Source of the DNA: JBBIRG01 sp964410965
Lineage (GTDB): Bacteria > CLD3 > SB21 > JBBIRG01
Length of the DNA: 64,000 nt
Direction of reading: 5' to 3'
Assembly (NCBI GenBank): GCA_964410965.1
Contig: CAYPIY010000009.1
Span: 62,001 to 126,000 of the forward strand
The position numbers and the translations under genes were made by a program. Below are positions 18,035 to 26,622 of this stretch, piece after piece (the first letter of the stretch is position 1; each line of letters opens with the position of its first letter). The notes under the pieces are model-generated. The model was not told the DNA's origin. It did no database searches and saw only the letters and a list, made by a program, of their open reading frames with translations.

Positions 18035-19132
18035 ATGACAGGCAAACAAAATCCACAGCATGATCGCGGTCTGTTCAGCAAACTGAAAGAAGACCTGAAT
18101 GCTGTCGATCATATCGACGAACTGAGCCGTGAATACCGGGATTTCAGGGATTTTTATCTGGATCCAAGGCTTCAGGGGCGGCTTCGGGAAATGGGATGGT
18201 TCCGTAAGTGGTTCTATTTTATCTGGTGGCTGATCCGGAGCATGTTCCTGAAATTATCGCCCACCCGGCGGCTGATGGCCGTTCTAGGCGTTGTCATGAA
18301 TATTAATGCCGTGACATTCCAAATCGGGCCGGATGCGATTTCGGACAATACAATCTGGGGAACATTTCTAATCCTTTTTGTACTGCTTCTGGAACTGAAA
18401 GACAAAAGTCTCGCCAAAGATGAACTGGCCGCGGGCAGAAAAATTCAGACAGCGCTCATGCCGGAACGGATCCCGGTATTCCCGGGCTGGTCAATATGGC
18501 TGTACACAAGCCCGGCGAACGATGTCGGCGGAGATCTGGTGGACATCATGAAATTTTCGGACTCGCTGGCGGGACTGGCGATGGCGGATGTCGCCGGAAA
18601 AGGCCTCCGCGCCGCTTTACTGACCGCTAAGTTACAGGCGACAATCAGGGCGCTGGCAACCGGAAACGAATCCCTGACCGGATTATGCGGAAACATCAAC
18701 AGGATTTTTCACCGCGACAGTATCGCGTCGATTTTCGCAAGCCTCATGTATATCGAAATCTCCGCGGAATCCGGCGTCATCCGGTACGTCAATGCCGGAC
18801 ATCTCCCCCCGCTCGTTGTTTCATCTGCCGGTGCGATAGAACAGGATAAGGGCGAGTTGGCCCTTGGCCTCTCCCCCGCCGCTGACTTTACTGAACGCGC
18901 GGTTACAATTGACAACGGTGATCTTTTTGTCACTTATTCCGACGGCCTCACCGAGGCATGCAATGAATCGGGAGAATTCTATGGCATTGACCGGCTCAAA
19001 GCCTTTTTGTCCATCCATCGTCAGTTTCCCGCTGATCGTCTCGGAGAAATGCTGATCAGCAACGTCGGCGCTTTTGTCGGACTGGCGCGCGTCAACGACG
19101 ATTTATCGGTCATCATTCTGAAAAAAAACTGA
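18035..19132 (+). CDS. Membrane PP2C-type (SpoIIE/RsbU-like) serine phosphatase
   Basis: A 365-residue protein. Residues ~56-121 hold hydrophobic segments (WFYFIWWLIRSMFL, LMAVLGVVMNINAV, WGTFLILFVLLLEL), probably membrane helices or hairpins. A SpoIIE-type PP2C domain follows with intact metal ligands: DVGGD (163-167) and MADVAGKG (D185), then INAGHLPP-like VNAGHLPPLVV, YSDGLTEACNESGEFYG and a terminal DDLSVIILKK. RsbU-like enzymes dephosphorylate anti-sigma-factor antagonists. No sensor domain, STAS or RsbW-like partner is next to it. The intact active site contrasts with the degenerate PP2C-like ends of the HAMP proteins at 30984-35029. Confidence 0.88.
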   Translation: MTGKQNPQHDRGLFSKLKEDLNAVDHIDELSREYRDFRDFYLDPRLQGRLREMGWFRKWFYFIWWLIRSMFLKLSPTRRLMAVLGVVMNINAVTFQIGPDAISDNTIWGTFLILFVLLLELKDKSLAKDELAAGRKIQTALMPERIPVFPGWSIWLYTSPANDVGGDLVDIMKFSDSLAGLAMADVAGKGLRAALLTAKLQATIRALATGNESLTGLCGNINRIFHRDSIASIFASLMYIEISAESGVIRYVNAGHLPPLVVSSAGAIEQDKGELALGLSPAADFTERAVTIDNGDLFVTYSDGLTEACNESGEFYGIDRLKAFLSIHRQFPADRLGEMLISNVGAFVGLARVNDDLSVIILKKN

Positions 19133-19213
19133 AACCTGTCCTGACCCATCTCCCGGGTTTGCGAAAATTTTTTAATTCTTTAGGTTAATACTAAAATTCA
19201 TATATATTGCGCC

Positions 19214-19291
19214 ATGAAACACTTCAGCTTATCCGCCGAATATGAAGAACGGCAAATCTATAAACATGAAAGAACTTATGGGAACGTTTAA
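19214..19291 (+). other. Possible 25-codon upstream ORF overlapping the helicase start
   Basis: An ATG at 19214 opens a 25-residue frame (MKHFSLSAEYEERQIYKHER...) that ends at 19291, inside the helicase coding region in another frame. It might act as a leader that couples translation to the helicase, whose own start lacks a clear SD. It could equally be chance. Confidence 0.25.
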
Positions 19292-20972
19292 CAAATATCC
19301 GATTGATCCTGATATCCTGAAAGCTATCGGTGAAATGGGCTATGAAAAACCGTCGGAAATACAATCCCAGGCGCTTCCGGTATTACTCGATTACGACGGA
19401 GATTTCATAGGACAGGCCCAGACGGGAACAGGTAAAACGGCGGCCTACGGCATACCGCTGATCCAGCAGATCGATCTGTCGCAAAGCCGAGTTCAGGCGA
19501 TCATACTCGCGCCGACCCGTGAACTGGCCGTCCAGATCACCGAGGAGCTGAACCGGATCGCGAAATATAAAAAAATTAAAATCATCTCCGTGTACGGCGG
19601 CCAGCCGATCTATATTCAGTTAAAACTTCTCAAACAGGGTGTTCACATTGTTGTCGGCACGCCGGGCCGTGTGATTGATCATCTTCACCGCGGATCTCTG
19701 GATATCTCCGGCATACGTCACTTTATTCTCGATGAAGCCGATGAAATGCTCGACCGCGGATTCCTGGAGGAAATTGACGCTATCCTTACTCATGCCCCGG
19801 ACGAACGACAGATATGGATGTTCTCGGCGACCCTGAGCGGACCGATCCGTTCTATTGCCAATAAATTTATGAACGAACCGGAAGAAATCCGCATTAAGCA
19901 TCAGACGGCGACGATCGCGAGCACGGAAGAATTGTACTATGTCGTCCGGGAACAGCACAAACTTGAGGCGCTGTGCCGCCTTATCGACCACGCGCCGGAC
20001 ATGTACGCGATTATCTTCTGCCAGACCAAAGTCCAGACGGCGGAGATCGCCGAACAGCTCGTGCTTAAGGGTTTCAAGGCCGAGGCGCTGCACGGGGACA
20101 TGAATCAGGCCCAGCGCGATCACGTCATGAGAAAGTTCAAATCCAAAGGCGTACGCCTGCTCGTCGCGACCGATGTGGCGGCGCGGGGCATTGACGTTAA
20201 TAACCTAACGCACGTGATCAATTATTCTTTACCGATGGAATCAGACAGTTACATTCACCGTATCGGCAGAACCGGCCGCGCCGGGAAATCAGGCATCGCC
20301 ATCACGCTGATCAATCCCAACGAAAGCCATAAAATCAGGCGGCTGGAAGGCAATACCCGTAAACGGCTGACAAAGTCCAAGATCCCCGGATTGCAGGAAA
20401 TCATGACCTCCCGGATGCTCTCGGCCATTGGTGAATTTGAAAAAGCGCTTGAACTGCCCGGCCAGTTTGATCAGTATTTCCTGCAGTGGGAAAAAGCGCT
20501 GCAGCCGTTTGACCGCAATGATATCGCACGCGGTTTCGTGACCCTATTATGCCGCGAAATTCTTGAGAAATATGAAGACGATAAAGAACTGAATGCCGCG
20601 GATACATCGTCCTCATTCAGGGAAGAGCGAAAACCCGGTCGCAGTCATCCCCGGCAGGTTTCTCTCACCATCGACGCCGGCGCGAAGCATAATGTGCAGA
20701 TCGGCGCGTTAGTGGGCGTGATATGCAATACCGCGGGCATACAGAACCGCAATATCGGCAAAGTCAGGATTCAGGACCGGTTTACCGAATTTGAAGTCGA
20801 TTCCGATTTCGCTTCCCATGTCGTAAAAAGACTGAACGGCTTACAGTTCGCCGGAAGAAAAATTAACGTTCAGTTTGCCGATGAAAAAATCAGGGACGTC
20901 AAAAAATTCATTAAAAAGCCGGGACGAAACGAAGAAAACGATCATAAGCGCGGAAGAAAAAAATCCAGATAA
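19242..20972 (+). CDS. DEAD-box RNA helicase with DbpA/CsdA-type RNA-binding domain
   Basis: A 576-residue helicase. It has a Q-motif glutamine near residue 41, Walker A AQTGTGKT (59-66), PTREL (91-95), DEAD (164-167), SAT (195-197), and motif VI HRIGRTGRAG. The C-terminal region (about 480-560: SLTIDAGAKHNVQIGALVGV, IGKVRIQDRFTEFEVD) is the DbpA RNA-recognition domain that in relatives binds rRNA. The tail is basic (KKPGRNEENDHKRGRKKSR). It likely works in ribosome assembly or RNA decay. The start is uncertain: ATG at 19242 or 19266, with no good SD for either. It ends 30 bases before a strong bidirectional terminator. Confidence 0.93.
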   Translation: MKNGKSINMKELMGTFNKYPIDPDILKAIGEMGYEKPSEIQSQALPVLLDYDGDFIGQAQTGTGKTAAYGIPLIQQIDLSQSRVQAIILAPTRELAVQITEELNRIAKYKKIKIISVYGGQPIYIQLKLLKQGVHIVVGTPGRVIDHLHRGSLDISGIRHFILDEADEMLDRGFLEEIDAILTHAPDERQIWMFSATLSGPIRSIANKFMNEPEEIRIKHQTATIASTEELYYVVREQHKLEALCRLIDHAPDMYAIIFCQTKVQTAEIAEQLVLKGFKAEALHGDMNQAQRDHVMRKFKSKGVRLLVATDVAARGIDVNNLTHVINYSLPMESDSYIHRIGRTGRAGKSGIAITLINPNESHKIRRLEGNTRKRLTKSKIPGLQEIMTSRMLSAIGEFEKALELPGQFDQYFLQWEKALQPFDRNDIARGFVTLLCREILEKYEDDKELNAADTSSSFREERKPGRSHPRQVSLTIDAGAKHNVQIGALVGVICNTAGIQNRNIGKVRIQDRFTEFEVDSDFASHVVKRLNGLQFAGRKINVQFADEKIRDVKKFIKKPGRNEENDHKRGRKKSR

Positions 20973-21002
20973 TAAATTTTCCGAATCAGTTTTGAATGAA
21001 TA

Positions 21003-21033
21003 AAAAAACCTCCCGGATGCAGGGAGGTTTTTT
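21003..21033. terminator. Bidirectional rho-independent terminator
   Basis: A 12-bp stem (21003-21014 with 21022-21033) has a GC core CCTCCC/GGGAGG, a 7-base loop, and T-runs on both strands. It serves the helicase (plus) and the convergent secreted-protein gene (minus). Confidence 0.88.
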
Positions 21034-21052
21034 TTATTGGCTATTTTACGGG

Positions 21053-22684
21053 TTATTTCATCACATTATCACATTTAATTTTTTCGTTTCCACCCACGCC
21101 ATGTTTCCACAGTTCACCGTATTTTCCGCCTGCATAATTCTGCTTGAAGGAAACCCAGTACACGAGGCATTCCCCGGACTGATCCTTGATCGCGACTGAT
21201 GTGCCGATGTGCCTGTATTCAATTTCTCCGGTTATGGAGTTTTTTTCAATCGTCCAGTTTTTTTCCGCGATCGCCAGCCTCAGCACCGTCCATTCCGGAT
21301 AAACTTCCTTTAGCACCCTTTTCATATCCGCTTCCAGGGCGGGATTGCTTTGCTCCGCTCGGGGCATACGTACTTTTTCCAGTTCACGATCCTCGAACGG
21401 GGCAATCAGCTGGTCAAATTTTGCAATACCGTCCGCCGAGCAGTCGAGCTTGAAATATCCTTTCGCCAGAACATCCGCTTTTAAGTTAAGAATTTTGACC
21501 ATCATGTTGTGCTTGCCCATCTTGAGACGCTTTATATTCCGCATGATCTCCAGGGATTCGATCTGGTTATTGGCGGCGAACGCGGGTATAATTTCTACGG
21601 ACGCATAGGAATTTTTACCGGTTACTGCCGTAACCGGGGTGGTCACGAAGAAATCCGGTTCACCGGCGTAGTTCGGATCCGTATCGACGTAAAAACATAC
21701 ATTATATTTCTTTTCCGATGTGGATAACGCGTTGAGATCCGATTCAAAATAGCCCATCGCGTAAATATTATCTCCCAGAGTAAAAGCATTTGAAAATGAA
21801 GCCTGGTTTTCAGTTTTGATCACGATTGGCTTTGAAGAAAAAACAATATTCAGCGCCTGATCTGCATGCAGTGTGCTGGTATAAAATTTCGCGCCGATCT
21901 TCATTTTCAGATCTGAATAGAGGGCTTGCGCGTCCTTTTCATAGGTCGCGGCAACTTTGGCCCCGTCCTGATGGTTAGCGCTCTGAATGATTTTAAGCGC
22001 GTTAGCATAATTCAATGCGGCTGCCGCCCAGTTTTTCGCTTCCGCCAGATTTCCCTTGGCTTTGTAATCCGCTGCATTCTTCATGCATCCCTGAATAGCC
22101 GGTTCAAATTCCTTCGTCAGCTTGTTCGGGTAAAGTTCCCAGAAAGTTTTTGCGACCCAGACAAAATTCGGCCAAATAGTTCCGGTCTCGAGTTCTTTGG
22201 GGGTATAAACCTTGTAACATATGGAATCCGCAATGACGACCCTTGGATAATAATCAAAAGTCCGTGCCAGTTTGAGAATCGTAGCGGAATTATCGGTTCC
22301 GTAATCTATGGTGACCGGCATATCGTAATATTCCCATGCGTCTTTTCTTAATGATTGAAGGAAATTTTCATGTTCCTGCCGCATGGCTTGCCTGTCCTTT
22401 TGCTGATTGCCTGTCACGGCAGTGCCGGTATTAGTCCCTGTTCCGCCAGTGGAGGTTGATGTTCCTGAATTTTCATCAGCCGTTGTTTTTTCTTTTTTTG
22501 TTTTATCGGTTCTTTTTTCGGATTTTTTGTCCTTTTTGTCTTTATCGTCCTTTTTTTCTTTATCAACGGCTTTTTTTATTTTATCAAATTGTGCGTACTG
22601 TGTGCCTGGGTTCACAATACTTAACGCAAAAAAAATAGTGAAAACCATCGCAATGATTTTCGCCGATTTAATTAGTTTTCCCAT
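21053..22684 (-). CDS. Secreted protein, paralog A of an unrecognised K/D-rich family
   Basis: A 543-residue protein with a signal peptide (about 1-30). The mature end QFDKIKKAVDK runs into a strongly charged Lys/Asp tract (KKDDKDKKDKKSEKR), then a Thr/Gly-rich linker. The middle (about 90-260) is helical and mentions a chain of Ala/Lys-rich helices. The C-terminal ~270 residues form a conserved block: KFYTSTLHADQALNIVFSSK, NIYAMGYFES, YVDTDPNYAGEP, and the ending YGELWKHGVGGNEK then CDNVMK. The same blocks are in the next gene upstream (22799-24598), so they are tandem duplicates. I do not recognise the family. It is probably periplasmic or surface-exposed. AAGGAA precedes the ATG. Confidence 0.85.
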   Translation of the reverse strand: MGKLIKSAKIIAMVFTIFFALSIVNPGTQYAQFDKIKKAVDKEKKDDKDKKDKKSEKRTDKTKKEKTTADENSGTSTSTGGTGTNTGTAVTGNQQKDRQAMRQEHENFLQSLRKDAWEYYDMPVTIDYGTDNSATILKLARTFDYYPRVVIADSICYKVYTPKELETGTIWPNFVWVAKTFWELYPNKLTKEFEPAIQGCMKNAADYKAKGNLAEAKNWAAAALNYANALKIIQSANHQDGAKVAATYEKDAQALYSDLKMKIGAKFYTSTLHADQALNIVFSSKPIVIKTENQASFSNAFTLGDNIYAMGYFESDLNALSTSEKKYNVCFYVDTDPNYAGEPDFFVTTPVTAVTGKNSYASVEIIPAFAANNQIESLEIMRNIKRLKMGKHNMMVKILNLKADVLAKGYFKLDCSADGIAKFDQLIAPFEDRELEKVRMPRAEQSNPALEADMKRVLKEVYPEWTVLRLAIAEKNWTIEKNSITGEIEYRHIGTSVAIKDQSGECLVYWVSFKQNYAGGKYGELWKHGVGGNEKIKCDNVMK

Positions 22685-22798
22685 AGATCATTCCTTAAAT
22701 TTTCAGTGATGATGCCGATATGACTCTTATGGCTCACAATACCGGATAATTGAAAATCGTTTTGCCATTATCACCTGAGGTAATATTAACTTTACCTT

Positions 22799-24598
22799 TC
22801 ATTTCATCACATTATCGCAATTAATGAGTTCGTTATCTCCCATGCCCCATGAATTGAGTTTTCCGTACGCGGATCCGTTCCAGTCCTGTTTGTAGGACAT
22901 ATAAAATATTTTACAATCACCGTCGGTGGTTTTCACGGCAACCGCGCACCAGACATACCGGTGCTCAATGACGCCGGTAATGGCGTTTCGCTGTATCGAC
23001 CAGTCTTTGCTGGTCACTACCGCGCGAAGGGCTTTGTAACGTTCGTTGGTCCAGTCACTTTTTATAATTTGTTCGAATGAAGCGTTCTGCATTCCTGCGG
23101 CGGGCATGCGGATTTTGTCGAGCGCTTTCTGCGATAATTTCTTCGCGTTACCCTGCAGGGTTTCCATTCCCTCGCTCGCGTCGAGATTGAACTCACCGGT
23201 TGCCAGCAGATTAATGAATTCCTTATCCCAGAATTCAACTTTAATCACATGAGGCCGCGGTGATATTTCTGATAACGCTTTCGAATATTCGACGCATCCG
23301 TATTGTGTGGAAGTCGCAGCGTCGGGAATGATTTCAAAATCAAGCCATGTTTGTTTTTTTGCCTGATCGGACGCGGTAAAACGACGATACATTTTTTCAT
23401 TATCATCAACGTAAATCCTTACGGCACATTCCCAATTGTATGCAAGCGACTCGATGGGACCTTTCAGGTAGGCCATGCCGTAAATGTAATCGTTACCTGT
23501 AAAATCCTTGGCAAAAGCGGCTGTATTTTCGGCCTTGATGGCAATCGGCGATTTGGAGAATACGATTTTGCCGACATTCTGTTTATGCAGCGCGCTTGTG
23601 AAAATGGAACCGCCCATGTCTTTCTCGACCGACGCCACAACCGCCTGAGCGTCCTTCAGAAGTTTTTGTGCTTTCGCATGGTCCGGAATCACCAGCAGAA
23701 TCGCCTGAGCGGTCAGCACTCCGGCTTCTCCGGCGTCCAGAGCGTTATTCAGGTTGTTCTTTCCCTTGGACTTCTGCGCATACGCTTCCTCGATCGCCTG
23801 GTTGATTTCATTCAGCAAGAAGGTACTGACGTATTCCTCGAATTTCCGGTAATTCTTCGTCATCGAAGTGTATCCGCCGTACTCCTCATTCGCTTTCGCT
23901 TTCAGATCCGCATCTTTGGAAAGAACGTCATCCAGCTGTTTTTTGTAATTCAGGTAATCCGTTTTAACGCATTCGTCGTAGAGTTTTTGGGCCTCTTCTT
24001 TTTTCTTGTACTGGCCGACCCAGCCGGTTCCGGTCACATTCGAAAATAAAAATGTCGCCTGATCCAATAATTTTTCAGCGTTTTCTCTGGAATTCGATTC
24101 CTTGATTTTTTCAGCGACTTGCTTTTCATAATCCGCTAACTTACCGGTAATGGAAGTGACATCCACATCCGGACATGATGACTGGGCTTTCTTTAGTGCA
24201 TCTTTGGTTTTCTCAATATACTCGTCGGCCTTAAATGGATTATTATAGCTGGTCAGATTTTGTTCGACCCAATACAGATAGCCCTTTGCCTGTTTCGCGT
24301 CATCGCAGTCGTCAATGGATTTCCCTTTAACATCCTGGGATCCTCCGGAAGTTTTGGAAGTGCCGCCGGAAGATGCCGCGCCCGATTGATCTTCCTTTTC
24401 GGTTTTCTTGCCCTTGTCCGTTTTCTTATCGGATTTCTTGTCCTTTTTGTCTTTATCGTCTTTTTTATCTTTGTCTACCGCTTTTTTGATCTTGTCAAAC
24501 TGCGACCAGGCGTCGTTCTTTGCCGGTTGAATCAGGAACGTCAATAATAGTAAAAACAGAAAACCCACATAAACATTTACTTTACCGCTTGCCATCAC
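22799..24598 (-). CDS. Secreted protein, paralog B of an unrecognised K/D-rich family
   Basis: A 599-residue paralog of the 21053-22684 product. The signal peptide is about residues 1-32. Mature sequence begins QFDKIKKAVDKDKK and has the same Lys/Asp tract (DDKDKKDKKSDKKTDKGK). Residues ~90-330 are a long helical region with TPR-like or coiled-coil look (KADEYIEKTKDALKKAQSS, SRENAEKLLDQATFLFSNV) that is longer than in paralog A. The C-terminal block matches A: SIFTSALHKQNVGKIVFSKS, YIYGMAYLKG, IYVDDNEKM, NAITGVIEHRYV and CDNVMK. The 114-base gap to A has no clear terminator, so they may be co-transcribed. Function unknown. Confidence 0.85.
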   Translation of the reverse strand: MMASGKVNVYVGFLFLLLLTFLIQPAKNDAWSQFDKIKKAVDKDKKDDKDKKDKKSDKKTDKGKKTEKEDQSGAASSGGTSKTSGGSQDVKGKSIDDCDDAKQAKGYLYWVEQNLTSYNNPFKADEYIEKTKDALKKAQSSCPDVDVTSITGKLADYEKQVAEKIKESNSRENAEKLLDQATFLFSNVTGTGWVGQYKKKEEAQKLYDECVKTDYLNYKKQLDDVLSKDADLKAKANEEYGGYTSMTKNYRKFEEYVSTFLLNEINQAIEEAYAQKSKGKNNLNNALDAGEAGVLTAQAILLVIPDHAKAQKLLKDAQAVVASVEKDMGGSIFTSALHKQNVGKIVFSKSPIAIKAENTAAFAKDFTGNDYIYGMAYLKGPIESLAYNWECAVRIYVDDNEKMYRRFTASDQAKKQTWLDFEIIPDAATSTQYGCVEYSKALSEISPRPHVIKVEFWDKEFINLLATGEFNLDASEGMETLQGNAKKLSQKALDKIRMPAAGMQNASFEQIIKSDWTNERYKALRAVVTSKDWSIQRNAITGVIEHRYVWCAVAVKTTDGDCKIFYMSYKQDWNGSAYGKLNSWGMGDNELINCDNVMK

Positions 24599-24677
24599 AC
24601 ACCTCCGTGTTTGAATAAATGAATGTTTCGCCGTCTGACGGACTTCTGAAAACGCCAGTCAGTTTCTGCAATTATTA

Positions 24678-25169
24678 TCAGTCAGGAATCAGAATAGACT
24701 GTAATGAAACAGCGCTCGTCAATAATCGACCGCCATTTTTCAAACGGACCGAAACTGTTTTATTTTTCTCATCCAGTGACTGAATTTTCACTTTTTTAAA
24801 TATTCTTCCTTCATGGATCAGCACAATACTGCCTTCGGATAATTCTTTCCATTGTGCCGCATGGAATTTTTGAATCACCGAACGGACGGTTCTTCGTTTC
24901 CCGATTTCAGCCGGGTCGGAATGATTGATCCATTCCACTTCGTCACCCTTATCGGCTTTTCCTATAAAGCGCGCGCGGGCATATTCTGAATTGTCGGTAT
25001 CACAATCAACGATGCAGGCGAGAACTTCACCGGAATTAATCATTGTCGCGGAGTTTTTGCTTTCACCGCCGCATCCGGTTGAAGTCGCGCATGATTTTTT
25101 ACAGCCTTGTGCCGAAACAGAATAGTTAATGGTCCCCAGCAGAAAAAACAAGCAAAATAAAACCTTCAC
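24678..25169 (-). CDS. Small Cys-rich secreted hypothetical protein
   Basis: A 163-residue protein starting at GTG (25169) with AGGAG seven bases upstream. A signal peptide covers about residues 1-20 (FCLFFLLGTINYSVSAQ). The mature N-terminus is rich in cysteine (GCKKSCATSTGCGGES), followed by VLACIVDCDT. The remainder looks like small beta strands (GSIVLIHEGRIFKKVKIQSL, NKTVSVRLKNGG). It lies 20 bases after the aminotransferase and is likely co-transcribed. The cysteines could form disulfides or bind metal. I do not recognise it. Confidence 0.7.
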   Translation of the reverse strand: MKVLFCLFFLLGTINYSVSAQGCKKSCATSTGCGGESKNSATMINSGEVLACIVDCDTDNSEYARARFIGKADKGDEVEWINHSDPAEIGKRRTVRSVIQKFHAAQWKELSEGSIVLIHEGRIFKKVKIQSLDEKNKTVSVRLKNGGRLLTSAVSLQSILIPD

Positions 25170-25189
25170 TTTATACTCCTGTAAATTGG

Positions 25190-26407
25190 CTATTGTTTAT
25201 AATTTGAAAGAAATTCCCCAAGCCGTTTCAGCGCTTCACTCAGGTCATTCACATTCGGCAGCGCGACAACCCGGAAATGATCGTGATGCGGCCAGTTGAA
25301 TCCGCGGCCGTTGACAAAAAGGATTTTTTCTTCGTTCAGCAGATCGTAAAATAATTTCTGGTCGTCGTGGATGTTGAACTTTTTCTGATCGAGTTTCGGA
25401 AAGAGGTAAAACGCGCCTTTCGGTTTCACGCAGCTGACGCCGGGTATTTCGTTAAGCAGCTTATGCGCAAGGAAAGTTTGCTCATATAATCGTCCTCCGG
25501 GCTGAATGAGATAATCGATATTCGGGCATTTTTCCAGAGCGGCGGGAATCACGTACTGCGCCTGCACATTGCTGCAGAGACGCATGGACGCCAGCAGGTT
25601 CATGCCTTCGTAAAATCCTTTCGCGTGCTCACGGTCGCCGCTGATCATCATCCATCCCACACGGAACCCGCAGATCAGATGCGACTTGGAAAGTCCGTTG
25701 TATGTCACCATCAGGATATCATTCGCCAGCGATGCCGTCGGGGTATGCTTCAGGCCGTGATAGATGATCCGCTCGTACACTTCATCGGAAAGAACTGCGA
25801 GATCGTGTTCCCTGGCAAGACCGATGATGTGCTCAAGGATGTCTTGATGATAAACCGCTCCGGTGGGATTGTTCGGATTGATCACGACAATCGCTTTGGT
25901 ATGCGGTGTGATTTTCTTTTCAATGTCATTCAGGTCCGGATTCCATTCGTTTTCCTCGTCGCACAAATAATGCACGGCTTTCCCTCCGGAGAAATTCACC
26001 GCTGCCGTCCACAGCGGGTAATCCGGCGTGGGTACGAGCACTTCATCGCCGGGATTGAGAAGCGCTTGTAATGTCATGATAATGAGTTCGCTGACGCCGT
26101 TGCCGATAAAAACATCGTCCGGTCCGATATCGGGAATGCCTTTGTGATTGGCGTCTTTCATGATCGCATGCCGGGCTTCAATAATCCCTTTGGAATCGCT
26201 GTATCCCTCGGCCTTCTGGAGATTGGCGACCATGTCCTGAATAATCGCGTCCGGCGTTAAAAAGCCGAAAGGGCCGGGATTGCCGATATTTAACTTGATA
26301 ACTTTATGCCCTTCCGCCTCCAGCTGTTTCGCCCGATCCTGGAGAGGTCCGCGGATTTCATACCGGACAGAATGAAGTTTTTTGGTTTTTTCATGTTTTC
26401 GTTTCAT
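25190..26407 (-). CDS. PLP-dependent aminotransferase (AlaA-like, class I/II)
   Basis: A 405-residue fold-type I aminotransferase. It has NIGNPGPFGF (40-49), GNGVSELI (102-109), INPNNPTGAVY (176-186), SDEVYE (207-212), the PLP lysine K241 in YNGLSKSHLICGFRVGW, and R249. The sequence, including the N-terminal RYEIRGPLQDRAKQLE and GYSDSKGIIEAR, matches the alanine transaminase AlaA group. A CGGAG site precedes the ATG. It heads a unit with the Cys-rich secreted protein. The amino-acid substrate is inferred from family resemblance. Confidence 0.92.
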   Translation of the reverse strand: MKRKHEKTKKLHSVRYEIRGPLQDRAKQLEAEGHKVIKLNIGNPGPFGFLTPDAIIQDMVANLQKAEGYSDSKGIIEARHAIMKDANHKGIPDIGPDDVFIGNGVSELIIMTLQALLNPGDEVLVPTPDYPLWTAAVNFSGGKAVHYLCDEENEWNPDLNDIEKKITPHTKAIVVINPNNPTGAVYHQDILEHIIGLAREHDLAVLSDEVYERIIYHGLKHTPTASLANDILMVTYNGLSKSHLICGFRVGWMMISGDREHAKGFYEGMNLLASMRLCSNVQAQYVIPAALEKCPNIDYLIQPGGRLYEQTFLAHKLLNEIPGVSCVKPKGAFYLFPKLDQKKFNIHDDQKLFYDLLNEEKILFVNGRGFNWPHHDHFRVVALPNVNDLSEALKRLGEFLSNYKQ

Positions 26408-26622
26408 GATAGGATACTCCGTATATTATATAATTATTTCAAATCCTGTATAAAAGGAGTGATGTTTAAAACCATCAAGAATCTAAAATAAACCATTCAC
26501 AAAATCAATGAGAGAAAAATTGACATCCGGTACCTTCAAAACAGAATGATGATTTGATTATCTCTACCGTTTTGACATGATTTTATTGTTTGAAAAAAAA
26601 TTAAAAATTGTTAGGTTTACCC

